Below the pieces are notes generated by a model, which ran no database searches, was not told where the DNA came from, and saw only the letters and a list, made by a program, of their open reading frames with translations. Below are positions 52,860 to 61,098 of a stretch of 64,000 nt of DNA, piece after piece. The DNA comes from Steroidobacteraceae bacterium. Its GTDB lineage: Bacteria; Pseudomonadota; Gammaproteobacteria; Steroidobacterales; Steroidobacteraceae. How positions within the stretch are numbered: position 1 is the stretch's first letter; each line of letters starts with the position of its first letter. Location of the stretch: the NCBI GenBank assembly GCA_027531255.1, contig JAPZRU010000012.1:157829-221828 (forward strand). Reading direction: 5' to 3'. Position numbers and translations under genes: made by a program.

Positions 52860-54168
52860 GGATCTGCTCGAACGACTCGACGTTCTCGTTGGAGTTCTTG
52901 TCGATCATGAGCACCACGTTGGGCCCTTCGACGAGTGCGACTCGACCCTTACTCGAGTGTTCGGTCACCTCGCCATCTGCGGCCGTGAACTTGGAACGGG
53001 AGTCGACGAGCCCCTCGTAGACCTTCCAGCGGCCCAGCGCCGCGGACGGAATCTGAACGAGCGGAGCGAGCGCCATGATCTGCTCGGGCGTCAGCGGGCC
53101 GGACGTAGCTGTGATCGAGACCCGTGAATCGATCCGGGATTGCCTCGTGTTCGGCGAGGGATCGGTCGCCCACTTGAAGGTCATCTTCACGCGACCGCGC
53201 GATGCCCACTCGACCGGCGTGCCGAGCTTCACTGGAAACACCGACCCGCTGCACTCGACGGCCTCGTAGTACCGGGTCGTCTCGGTCCAATGCTCGCCCG
53301 ACGTCCTGGTGCGCTGGGCGGACACTCCTCCCAAGGTCGAGCTGAGTTCGTCGTAATACTCGTACTTCGACGCGCTGCCGTCCCACTCGACGGGACCGCT
53401 TTCGACGAGTCCGGAAGCCACCGCACGGAAGCGCGTCGTGAAGTCGCTGGCGTGACGGTCCTTGCCGACCCTCAGCACCTGCTTCCGGCGCAACGCATAG
53501 TCGTCCTGCGAAGCCGGCAGCCCCACGCAGCGCGCCGCCTTCTGCAGTTCGGGAAGGTACGGCTGGAGCCGCTCGGGGATCGGCCGCCGAGGGCGCGTGG
53601 CGAGTTCGACCATGGCCGTGCGCTGGAGCCACTCGACGGCCGGCACCGGGTCCGACTCCGCCGCCAGCAGCTGCTGCGCGACCTCGGTGCGCAGCGGCGC
53701 CGAAGCCGGGGCTACCGCCATCCAGCGCCGCAGCTCCCCCACCGCCCCCGCCGCATCGCCCAGCACCGCGCGCGCGGTCGCGGTCGCCAGCACCAGGTCC
53801 GGCCAGTCGCCGAGCGCACGGCGCGCCGTCAGCAGCGTCTGCAGCTGGTTCGCCGCGGTCTCGTTCGTGGGCGCGGCGAGCAGTTCAGGGCGCTGCGACG
53901 CGCGATGGACGACGTCCAGCAGCTCGCGATAGGCGCCGTAGCGCCGCACGTAGGTCGCCGCCTGCCCGCCGGTGGCGAGGCTCGGCGAGGTCTCGCGGCT
54001 CGCGACCGCGTTGATCCAGTCGAGCAGCGACAGCCCGTTGTCGAGCATCACCTCGCCGAGCGAGGACGGCCGCGGCGCACCGCTGCCCTCCTGCGCGGCC
54101 GACGGCGCCACGACGCCGCACAGCGCGACGACCAACGACGCGACGACGATCTGCCCGTGCTTCAGCAT
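52846..54168 (-). CDS. Secreted protein of unknown function
   Basis: A 440-residue protein with a signal peptide (about 1-24: MLKHGQIVVASLVVALCGVVAP, then SAAQ). I recognise no family. Residues about 90-210 look helical and repeat-like (TPR-like spacing), and the C-terminal half is beta-rich (TTRYYEAVECSG, GRVKMTFKWATDPS). Its GC content looks lower than that of its neighbours. The last 14 bp overlap the convergent ATP-grasp gene, and its ATG overlaps the small upstream frame by 7 bp, so it is last in the XRE-headed operon. Confidence 0.7.
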   Translation of the reverse strand: MLKHGQIVVASLVVALCGVVAPSAAQEGSGAPRPSSLGEVMLDNGLSLLDWINAVASRETSPSLATGGQAATYVRRYGAYRELLDVVHRASQRPELLAAPTNETAANQLQTLLTARRALGDWPDLVLATATARAVLGDAAGAVGELRRWMAVAPASAPLRTEVAQQLLAAESDPVPAVEWLQRTAMVELATRPRRPIPERLQPYLPELQKAARCVGLPASQDDYALRRKQVLRVGKDRHASDFTTRFRAVASGLVESGPVEWDGSASKYEYYDELSSTLGGVSAQRTRTSGEHWTETTRYYEAVECSGSVFPVKLGTPVEWASRGRVKMTFKWATDPSPNTRQSRIDSRVSITATSGPLTPEQIMALAPLVQIPSAALGRWKVYEGLVDSRSKFTAADGEVTEHSSKGRVALVEGPNVVLMIDKNSNENVESFEQILTPL

Positions 54169-54452
54169 CCCGAACTCCCCCGCTCCGACTCGAGTTCCCG
54201 GCGCGCGCGCTCCAGCTCGCGCTTCGCGCCCACCATCGATTCGGGCGTGGAGCCGTCGTTGGTCCACGCCGCACCGAACTCGCGGATCTTGCGCAGCTCA
54301 CCGTCGACGCGACGGATCGCGTCCGCCAGCTGCGCACAGCGCGCACCGTCGACAAGTGAGCGGAGACGCGCTGCTACGCCGCCTTCAGTCGGACTCCACC
54401 TCGTCGCCGCGGCCGCGCCAGGCCAGCAGCGTGCCGGGCAGCGCCAGTGCAC
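54162..54452 (-). CDS. Small charged helical protein, start uncertain
   Basis: The final 65 residues (about 54162-54360) look like real coding sequence: a highly charged helix with LADAIRRVDGELRKIREFG and ELERARRELESE, a likely coiled coil. No ATG precedes it in frame near the expected place; the nearest in-frame start is GTG at 54452, inside the upstream membrane gene. The stop overlaps the start of the secreted-protein gene by 7 bp. Function unknown. Confidence 0.4.
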   Translation of the reverse strand: MHWRCPARCWPGAAAATRWSPTEGGVAARLRSLVDGARCAQLADAIRRVDGELRKIREFGAAWTNDGSTPESMVGAKRELERARRELESERGSSGC

Positions 54453-54543
54453 CGATGCCGAGGAGGGAGAGCAGGTCGAGGACATCGTCCGGGGTCGGCG
54501 TCCACGCGCCGAATTCGCGTGCGCCGAGCAGGGCGAAATGCAT
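54385..54543 (-). CDS. Small membrane protein next to XRE regulator
   Basis: A 52-residue frame (MHFALLGAREFGAW...) with one clear membrane segment (LLSLLGIGALALPGTLLAW) and an acidic end. The best ribosome site (GAGGAG) belongs not to this ATG but to an ATG at 54613 in another frame, so the true N-terminus may lie there with a frameshift in between. Small membrane proteins often follow short XRE regulators of this type. Confidence 0.45.
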   Translation of the reverse strand: MHFALLGAREFGAWTPTPDDVLDLLSLLGIGALALPGTLLAWRGRGDEVESD

Positions 54544-54609
54544 GAGGAAGAGCGCGCGCGTGGGCGCGCGGCGAGATCGTGAACGGCGCGGCGGGCGACG
54601 GGTTCGCGT

Positions 54610-54937
54610 TCATCCGGAGTCTCCTCTGACGCGGGCTCGAGGGCGGGTGCCCGGACCCACGACGACGGCCGGCGGGCTCGCGAGCTGGGCACCGAGCGGG
54701 GGGGAAGGGCTCGAGCGAGAAGAGCGTCTCGACCGGGACCTGGAAGACGCGGGCCAGCTTCAGCGCGAGTTCCACGCTCGGCCCGTAGTCGCCACGCTCG
54801 CGGAAGCCGATGGTCTGCGGGTTCACCTGTACCAGCTCGGCCAGGTCGCGCCGCGACAACCCGCATTCGGCGCGGAAGACGACGATTCGGTTGTGCGGTG
54901 CGTTACGCGTACTCGCACGCTTCTTGTGTTTACGCAA
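54610..54937 (-). CDS. XRE-family helix-turn-helix regulator, probably frameshifted
   Basis: The N-terminal 70 residues form a short Cro/CI-type HTH: NRIVVFRAECGLSRRDLAEL, VNPQTIGFRERGDYGPSVEL and LKLARVFQVPVETLFSLE. The start is unclear; TTG at 54937 is the likeliest. After the domain the frame hits a run of seven C (54698-54704 on the coding strand). In the given frame it runs on into unlikely sequence to 54374; after a +1 shift it would end at TGA 54610-54612, overlapping an ATG by 4 bp. I give the shifted end. Confidence 0.55.
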
Positions 54938-55005
54938 CGTTTCGCTGTCGATACCTTGAATCTCCCGATCCGCCGCCGAACCGGCGCACCTCGATCGTCG
55001 ACCCG

Positions 55006-55134
55006 ATGAAGCTGCTCGACCTCGACTCGAGCCTCGACGACCGCAAGGCGCTCGCGCAGGAACTCGGCTACGCGCGCAGCACGAGCGACTCGGCGTCGAT
55101 GAACCTGTGGCGCCACGAGCAGGTGATGCGCCGA
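55006..55134 (+). pseudogene. Fragment of a small conserved-type ORF
   Basis: An ATG at 55006 opens MKLLDLDSSLDDRKALAQEL and continues to a WRHEQVMRR segment, which reads like a short, acidic conserved protein. No stop follows; the frame runs on through the DUF3422 gene in an implausible composition, so the 3' end has probably been lost. It lies in the 297-bp divergent gap between the XRE and DUF3422 genes. Identity is not known. Confidence 0.3.
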
Positions 55135-55234
55135 CGATGCCGCGCAACCTGCGACGCCGCACGGTACACGGTGGTTTGTGCGCTGCACGAGCCCGGTGTA
55201 CCGTCGTCGGGCCTTGCCTGCCCGGATTCCGCCG

Positions 55235-56533
55235 ATGGACGCCCTCACCGCGTTGCCCCGACCCGACGATCACCCGCTGCGCGCGGAACTGAACGCGGAG
55301 GTGCACGCGCGCCCGCCGGAGTCGCTCCGGGTGCCGCTGCGCGTCTCGTACCTCGCGCTGCACGCGGACGCCGCGCAGCGCGCGGAGGAGAACCGGCTCG
55401 TGGCCGAGCTCGCCGCGCGCTGCGGCATCGAGCCCCCGCTGCCGAACGCCCCGCATTTCAGCCGGGACTTCGGCGCGTTCCGGCTGAAGTACGAGCGGCA
55501 CACCGAGTTTTCGCGCTGGGTGTTCATCGTCCACGGCGCGGGGCCCGCGCCGTTCGTGCAGCCCGCCCTGTCGCACGTGCCGTCCGACTGGATCGCCCGG
55601 CTCCCCGGCCGCACGCTGATCGCCACGCACGCGGAACTGCTCGCGCACGACGGGAGCCCGCTCGATTACGACGCCGTCTCGACCGCCTGCTTCGACGGCA
55701 ACAATCTCGTGGGCGGCGAGGTCGCGGACGGCGCGGCCACCGTGCTCACCGACGTGCGCGTCCGCGCGGACGGCTACAGCCGACTGCTGCTGCTGAACCG
55801 CGGGATGAAGCCGCGCCAGACGGGCCGCATGCTGCAGCGGCTGTTCGAGATCGACACCTACCGCCTGATGGCGCTGCTCGCGCTGCCGGTGGCGCGCGAG
55901 CTCGCGCCGTTCCTCAACGAGACCGAGCGCGAGCTCGCTCAGGTGACGACCGCGCTGATCGAGTGCCGCGAGGAGGACGAACCCGCACTGTTCGATCGCC
56001 TCACCCGGCTCGAGGCCGCGATCGAGAGCCGCATAGCCGGCAACGATTACCGGTTCGCAGCGGCCGCCGCGTACAACGAACTCGTGCAGCGCCGCATCGA
56101 CGAGCTGCGCGAGGTGCGTCTCGAGGGCCTGCAGACCTTCCGCGAGTTCACGGAACGGCGGCTCGCACCCGCGATGAACACCTGCCGTGCGATGGCGCGC
56201 CGGCAGCACTCGCTGTCCGAGCGCGTGGCGCGGGCAAGCGCGCTGCTGTCGACGCGCGTCGGCATCTCGCGCGAGCGCCAGAACCAGGCGCTGCTCGAGT
56301 CGATGAACCGTCGCGCGCAGGCGCAGCTGCGGCTGCAGCAGACGGTCGAGGGCCTGTCCGTCGCCGCGATCACCTACTATGTGGTCGGCCTGCTCGCCTA
56401 CGCGGCCGAGGCGCTGCGCTCCGGCGGCGTGCCGATCGATCCGGCGGTCGCGGTCGGCGTCAGCATCCCGATCGTCGCGCTGCTGATCGCGCTCAGCGTG
56501 CGGCGGCTGCGACGCCGGATCGTCCGGGCCTGA
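55235..56533 (+). CDS. DUF3422 family membrane protein
   Basis: The 432-residue protein has the DUF3422 pattern: LPRPDDHPLRAELNAEVHARPPE at the N-terminus, FGAFRLKYERHTEFSRWVF, and a C-terminal pair of helices (about 373-393 and 405-425) after long helical segments. The family is widespread in proteobacteria and has no settled function; the helical part before the membrane segments may form a coiled coil. The start ATG at 55235 gives the normal length. It converges on the methyltransferase gene with 3 bp between stops. Confidence 0.85.
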   Translation: MDALTALPRPDDHPLRAELNAEVHARPPESLRVPLRVSYLALHADAAQRAEENRLVAELAARCGIEPPLPNAPHFSRDFGAFRLKYERHTEFSRWVFIVHGAGPAPFVQPALSHVPSDWIARLPGRTLIATHAELLAHDGSPLDYDAVSTACFDGNNLVGGEVADGAATVLTDVRVRADGYSRLLLLNRGMKPRQTGRMLQRLFEIDTYRLMALLALPVARELAPFLNETERELAQVTTALIECREEDEPALFDRLTRLEAAIESRIAGNDYRFAAAAAYNELVQRRIDELREVRLEGLQTFREFTERRLAPAMNTCRAMARRQHSLSERVARASALLSTRVGISRERQNQALLESMNRRAQAQLRLQQTVEGLSVAAITYYVVGLLAYAAEALRSGGVPIDPAVAVGVSIPIVALLIALSVRRLRRRIVRA

Positions 56534-56536
56534 CGG

Positions 56537-57469
56537 TCACGATTCGCCGGAGCCGTCGCGCGAACGGTTCCGGCGGCCGCGAGCCGCGCCCTGCCATCCA
56601 GGCCCGCGGGCCCGCCTGCGCGCCCCGCCCCCGCGCCGCACTGCGCGCACGCCGTCGCCGTGCGGCGCCGCGTCGAGGCCCGCGCGCTCGAGGCGCACCG
56701 CCACTTCCGCCGGCAGGTCGCGGCCCCGACTGACGCGGTTCGGCGTACCGGTGTAGTGGAACAGCCGCGCGCGCGGCTTCAGCACGCGCGCCAGCTGGTC
56801 GTAGAACGCCTGCGAGTACAGCTCCCCCGCGAGCGCGAACCGCGGCGGATCGTGCAGCGCGGCGTCGAAGTGTGCGTCCGGCAGCGCGGCGATCGCCTCC
56901 GCGACGTCGCCCGGCGTGAGTACGAGGCGATCCAGCGGCAGCGTCGAGCCGGGGCCTTCCGGCGACCACGGGTTCAGCCGTCGCAGCCAGGTCACGTCGG
57001 GGTTCTTCTCGTAGGACTGCACGCGCGCGGCACCCCCTAGCAGGCACTGTGCCGCGAAGTAGCCGAGACCGCCGCAGGTGTCGAGCACGACGCGCCCGCG
57101 CGGCTCCACCCACTCCACCTTCGCCCGCGCGTCGTCCCACGGCGAAACCTGCGCGGTCGGCAGCATCTTCACGCCGTCGATCTCGAAGGTCGGCGCGCCC
57201 CACTCGGTCGGCACGAGCTTCACGAGCGCGGTGCCGTAGCGCTGGACCGGCACGAACTCGCGTCCGTCCCAGGCGTAGATCGTGCGCTCGCGGCACGCGG
57301 CGGGATGCGGGAATCGGCGTCCGCGCCAGCCCCAGCCCTCCGCGTCGACCTCGACGACGTCGATCGAGCGGCCGAGATCCAGCGAACACGCGAGCGTCGA
57401 AGTGCCCAGGGTCCTGGCCCGCGCGAGAGCCTCGCAGGCCTCGCGCGTGAGCAGCGGCGACCCGCTCAC
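56537..57469 (-). CDS. SAM-dependent methyltransferase, COG2521-like
   Basis: A 310-residue protein. The SAM motif is VLDTCGGLGYFAAQ, and HDPPRFALAGELYSQAFYDQL and RLFHYTGTPN follow. From memory this matches the pattern of COG2521, called 'predicted archaeal methyltransferase'; no substrate is established. The N-terminal about 100 residues are a separate domain with RTIYAWDGREFVPVQRYG. The start is GTG at 57469, GTGA-coupled to rluB, so it is last in a bchI-bchD-bchO-rluB operon. A role in pigment or tRNA/rRNA methylation is possible. Confidence 0.8.
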   Translation of the reverse strand: MSGSPLLTREACEALARARTLGTSTLACSLDLGRSIDVVEVDAEGWGWRGRRFPHPAACRERTIYAWDGREFVPVQRYGTALVKLVPTEWGAPTFEIDGVKMLPTAQVSPWDDARAKVEWVEPRGRVVLDTCGGLGYFAAQCLLGGAARVQSYEKNPDVTWLRRLNPWSPEGPGSTLPLDRLVLTPGDVAEAIAALPDAHFDAALHDPPRFALAGELYSQAFYDQLARVLKPRARLFHYTGTPNRVSRGRDLPAEVAVRLERAGLDAAPHGDGVRAVRRGGGARRRARGPGWQGAARGRRNRSRDGSGES

Positions 57470-58200
57470 GCCGACCTCGCGAGCGCGGCGATCTCGGCAT
57501 CGGTCAGGCGCCGCCACGCGCCCTTCGGCAGGTCGCCGAGCGCCAGTCCGCCGACCGCGACGCGCACGAGCCGCAGCACGGCGGCGCCGTGCGCCGCGAG
57601 CAGACGGCGCAGGTGACGGTTGCGCCCCTCGTCCAGCACGATCTCGAGCCACGCGTTGCGGGTGCCCGCGCGCAGCAGTCGTACGGCGTTCACCTCGAGC
57701 CGCTCGCCCGCGTCGGTCGCGCCGCCCGCCACCGCGGCGAGCCAGGTGGCGTCGGGTACGCGATCCACCTGCACGTGGTAGGTCTTGGTGGGACCGGTCG
57801 CCGGGTCGGTGATCGTCGCCGCCCACGCGGGATCGTTCGCGAGCAGCAGCAGGCCCTCGCTCGCGCGGTCGAGGCGGCCGACCGGGCCGAGCCACGGCAG
57901 GTCCGCGCCCGCGAAGCACTCGTAGACGGTCGCGCGGCCGCGCTCGTCGCGCGCGGTCGTCACGAGGCCGCGCGGCTTGTTCAGCATCACGACGATCCGC
58001 TCGCGCGCCGCCGCGGGCCGGCCGTCCACCTCGACGCGATCGGTACCGACGCGCACGGGGAACTCGGGGTCGCGCACCACGCGGCCGTCGACGCGCACCC
58101 TTCCCTCGCGGACCCATGCCGCCGCCTGCGTGCGCGAGCCCAGCCCGAGCTTCGAGATCGCACGCGCGACGCCGTGGCGCGGCGTGCGCTCGACGCTCAC
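57466..58200 (-). CDS. Pseudouridine synthase, RsuA/RluB family
   Basis: The 244-residue enzyme has an N-terminal S4 RNA-binding domain (ISKLGLGSRTQAAAWVREGRVRVDG) and the catalytic domain with MLNKPRGLVTT and the catalytic Asp in GRLDRASEGLLLL. Later segments NAWLEIVLDEGRNRHLRRLLA fit the family. Its likely targets are 16S or 23S rRNA. The start is GTG at 58200, GTGA-coupled to bchO. This is a housekeeping-type gene inserted in a pigment operon. Confidence 0.92.
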   Translation of the reverse strand: MSVERTPRHGVARAISKLGLGSRTQAAAWVREGRVRVDGRVVRDPEFPVRVGTDRVEVDGRPAAARERIVVMLNKPRGLVTTARDERGRATVYECFAGADLPWLGPVGRLDRASEGLLLLANDPAWAATITDPATGPTKTYHVQVDRVPDATWLAAVAGGATDAGERLEVNAVRLLRAGTRNAWLEIVLDEGRNRHLRRLLAAHGAAVLRLVRVAVGGLALGDLPKGAWRRLTDAEIAALARSA

Positions 58201-59099
58201 GCGGATCCTCCGGCTCCGGACCGCTCGAGCACGCGCGCGAGGAACTCGCGTATCGCGACCGCGCACTCCTCCGGACGCTCCTCGTGCATCAGGTGTCCGA
58301 GCCCCGGCAACGTGCGGAACTCGGCGCCCGGCACCAGCGCGTGGACGCGAGCGGACTCCGCGGGCGGCACGGTAAGGTCCGCCGTGCCGGCCAGCAGCAG
58401 CAGCGGCCTCGCGAATCGCGGCAGGTCGCGCTCGAGCGAACGCAGGTCCCACCCGGCCATCATCGCGAGCGCGCCGCGGACGTGTGCCGGGCTGCGCACC
58501 AGGCGCGCGTAGAGCGCGACGCCTTCGGCGTCGAGCCGCGAGCCGGTGCCGGCCAGCAGCCGTTCGACCGCGCCGGGCGCGGCGGCCTGCCGCGCGAACA
58601 GGCGCGTCACGAACGGCGTCGCGGCCAGCATGCGCGCGAGCGGGCCGAACCATTCGAGCGGCCTGCCGTGCAGCGGCACCAGCGCGCCGTTCAGCGACAC
58701 CAGGCCGCGGGTCTGCGGCGCGATGCCGTCGAGCAGGGCCCGCGCAGCGATCGCCGCACCGGCCGAGTGACCGACGAGCAGCGCCGGCGCGAGCGCCATG
58801 CGATGCAGGAGCGCTCCCAGAGCCGCCGCCATCGCCGGCAGCGTGGCCGGGCCCGGCAGCGGATCGGTGAAACCGTGACCGGGCAGGTCCATCGCGACGA
58901 CCGCGTGATCCGTCGCGAGTCGTGGCGCGAGCGCGCGCCACGAGTGGGTCGAGGCGCCCGTGCCGTGCAGCAGCACCACCACGGGTCCGGCACCGAGTGC
59001 CTGCACGTGCCACCGCAGGCCGCCCGCGTGCACGAAGCGACTGTGCTCGCGCAGCGGCCAGTCGCGACCGTCCGTGTCCCAGTGCAGGCGCTCCGGCAT
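58197..59099 (-). CDS. bchO: Magnesium chelatase accessory protein BchO (alpha/beta hydrolase)
   Basis: A 300-residue alpha/beta hydrolase. RLHWDTDGRDWPLREHSRFV at the N-terminus and VVVLLHGTGASTHSWRAL are typical of BchO; the nucleophile elbow is GHSAGAA, and the C-terminal His is in LGHLMHEE. Its biochemical role is not known, but it is nearly always next to bchID. I chose ATG 59099, 4 bp after bchD; a GTG at 59135 would add 12 residues. Confidence 0.92.
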   Translation of the reverse strand: MPERLHWDTDGRDWPLREHSRFVHAGGLRWHVQALGAGPVVVLLHGTGASTHSWRALAPRLATDHAVVAMDLPGHGFTDPLPGPATLPAMAAALGALLHRMALAPALLVGHSAGAAIAARALLDGIAPQTRGLVSLNGALVPLHGRPLEWFGPLARMLAATPFVTRLFARQAAAPGAVERLLAGTGSRLDAEGVALYARLVRSPAHVRGALAMMAGWDLRSLERDLPRFARPLLLLAGTADLTVPPAESARVHALVPGAEFRTLPGLGHLMHEERPEECAVAIREFLARVLERSGAGGSA

Positions 59100-59103
59100 G
59101 TAC

Positions 59104-61098
59104 TCAGCGACGCGCGGCGGCCGCGGCGGAGGCACCGGCGACGGTGGCCCGCACCACGGCGTTCACCGCCCGCGCATCCGCGTGCGGCAGTGGCACGTAC
59201 CGCGCGCGCATCGCCTCCGCGAGCCGCTGCGCCGCCGGCTCCGGGCGCGTCGAGGTGTCGATCACGAGCGCGGCGACGCCGCTCGCGCGGGCGCGGCGTG
59301 CGGACGCGAGCGCGTCGTCCTGGGCGCGCGGCCGGCCCGGCGTGCCGTCGCGCGCGACGTTCGCGCGACCGTCGGTCAGGAGCACGAGCGTCGGCGTGCC
59401 GCCGCGGCGCTGCACCGCCTCCGCCAGCGCGAGCGCAGCGTCGAGCCCGCTCGCGAGCGGCGTGCCGCCGCCGCCCGGCAACGCGGCGAGGCCGCGCTTC
59501 GCGCGCACGAGCGAGCGCGTCGGCGGCAGCAGCAGTTCGGCGCCGCGTCCGCGGAACGCGACCAGCGCGACGCGGTCGCGGCGCACGTAGCAGTCCGCGA
59601 GCAGCAGTTCGACGGCGCCCTTGGCCTCCGCGAGGCGCGCGAGCGCGCTCGAGCCCGAGGCATCGACGACGAAGATCGTCGTCGTCTCCGAGCGCTGCAG
59701 GTAGCGCGCGACGTGGAAGTCGTCCGCACGAACCTCGACGCGGCGACCTCGCGGTGCAACGGTCGCGGCGCGCGCCGAGGCCGCGCCGGTCGCGGCCAGC
59801 GCCTCGCGACGCCGGATCTTCTGCCAAGGCGCGGCGGCCCGCAGCGTCTCGACCACGTGCAGCCTCACGCCCGGGCGCGGCAGGCCGCGGCGCACGCCGG
59901 CGGGCCGACCGCGCAAGCCGGACTTGCGCGCCGCGCCCGAACGGCCCTGCGACTGCGGCGCGCGGGTGCGCAGCGCCTGCGCCTGCAGTCGCGCGAGCAG
60001 GCCGGGCGGGATCGCCGCGAGCGCGGCCGCGAGCACGAGGTCGTCGGGCAGCCGCGAGTCCGGCGCCGGCGGCGGTTCGGGCGGCGCCGCCTCGGGCGGT
60101 GGCGTGGCGTCCGGCGGCGGCTCGGGCGGTGGAGGCTCGGGCGGCGGAGCCTCGGCCTCCGGGTCGGGCGGCGGCTCAGGGTCCTGCGCCTCCTCGGCTG
60201 CCGGCACCTGGGTCGCGCGCGGTGCCAGCGCGAGGCGCGCGGCCAGCGCCGCGTCTTCGAGCGTCGCGGCCCACGCAGGCGCGTCGGCGCGGGGCCGAGC
60301 GCCCGCGCGCGCAGACCCGTCGAGGCGCTCGACCGCGATCCGGAGCGCGGCGGCGGCACGGGCCGCGCGCGTCGCAAACCACGTCGCGCGCAGCGACGGT
60401 ACGCCGAGCGCGAGCGCCGTGGCGGCGAGCGGCGTCACGACCGTGTCCTCCACCTGCACGTGAGGCAGGATCTCCCGTGCCGCGGCGACGGCGCTCGCGA
60501 GCGCTTCGGCGTCCGCGTCGAAGGCTTCGGGTCGCAGCCCGTCGATCGCCAGTTCGAACGAGAGGCGCTCGAGCAGCGCGTCGGGCGGCCGCTCGTCCTC
60601 GAGTCCTTCGTCGAGCACCACGAGCCCGAAGCGCGTCGGATGGCGCGCCGCGATCCCGTCGCGTTCGACCGCGACCTCGCCCGTGTCGAGCACCTGCGCG
60701 AGCCGCACCGCGGTCGCCGGCTCCACGCGCTCCGCCATCGCGAGCACGGCGACGCCACCGTCGGCTTCCGCGAGCAGCCCGCGCTCCGCCACGCGCCGGA
60801 GGCCCGCCAGCGTGCCGGCGAGGTCGAGGCCGCCGAGGAGCCGCGAGTCGCTCACGTGCAGGGGGATGCGCCGCCACGGCGCGCCGCGGGGCAGCCACGC
60901 CTTCAGCCGCGCGAGCCAGGCGTCGCGCGCCGGGCCCGGCGCGGCGCGCAGGCGCACGCCCCCGAGCCCGGCGGGGTCGATCGCGAACAGCGCACACGCG
61001 AGCCGCGCGTCGGCCGCCGGATCGGCCGCAATCGAGACGCCCGGCGGATTCGGCGAGCCCGACGCGCCCGGCGGCACCGCCGCGGCGGGATCGCTCAT
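59104..61098 (-). CDS. bchD: Magnesium chelatase subunit D
   Basis: The 664-residue AAA+ subunit forms the double hexamer with BchI. An N-terminal degenerate AAA+ domain (about 20-260) lacks a proper Walker A, as is usual. A long Pro/Glu linker (about 305-350) leads to a VWA domain whose MIDAS motif is VDASGSS, with LLTDGRANVA further on. The ATG overlaps bchI by 4 bp. Confidence 0.95.
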   Translation of the reverse strand: MSDPAAAVPPGASGSPNPPGVSIAADPAADARLACALFAIDPAGLGGVRLRAAPGPARDAWLARLKAWLPRGAPWRRIPLHVSDSRLLGGLDLAGTLAGLRRVAERGLLAEADGGVAVLAMAERVEPATAVRLAQVLDTGEVAVERDGIAARHPTRFGLVVLDEGLEDERPPDALLERLSFELAIDGLRPEAFDADAEALASAVAAAREILPHVQVEDTVVTPLAATALALGVPSLRATWFATRAARAAAALRIAVERLDGSARAGARPRADAPAWAATLEDAALAARLALAPRATQVPAAEEAQDPEPPPDPEAEAPPPEPPPPEPPPDATPPPEAAPPEPPPAPDSRLPDDLVLAAALAAIPPGLLARLQAQALRTRAPQSQGRSGAARKSGLRGRPAGVRRGLPRPGVRLHVVETLRAAAPWQKIRRREALAATGAASARAATVAPRGRRVEVRADDFHVARYLQRSETTTIFVVDASGSSALARLAEAKGAVELLLADCYVRRDRVALVAFRGRGAELLLPPTRSLVRAKRGLAALPGGGGTPLASGLDAALALAEAVQRRGGTPTLVLLTDGRANVARDGTPGRPRAQDDALASARRARASGVAALVIDTSTRPEPAAQRLAEAMRARYVPLPHADARAVNAVVRATVAGASAAAAARR

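Noticed and set aside
54898..56733. Plus-strand 611-codon frame over the DUF3422 gene
   Set aside because: Only its first part (from 55006) looks protein-like; the rest is the wrong frame of DUF3422.
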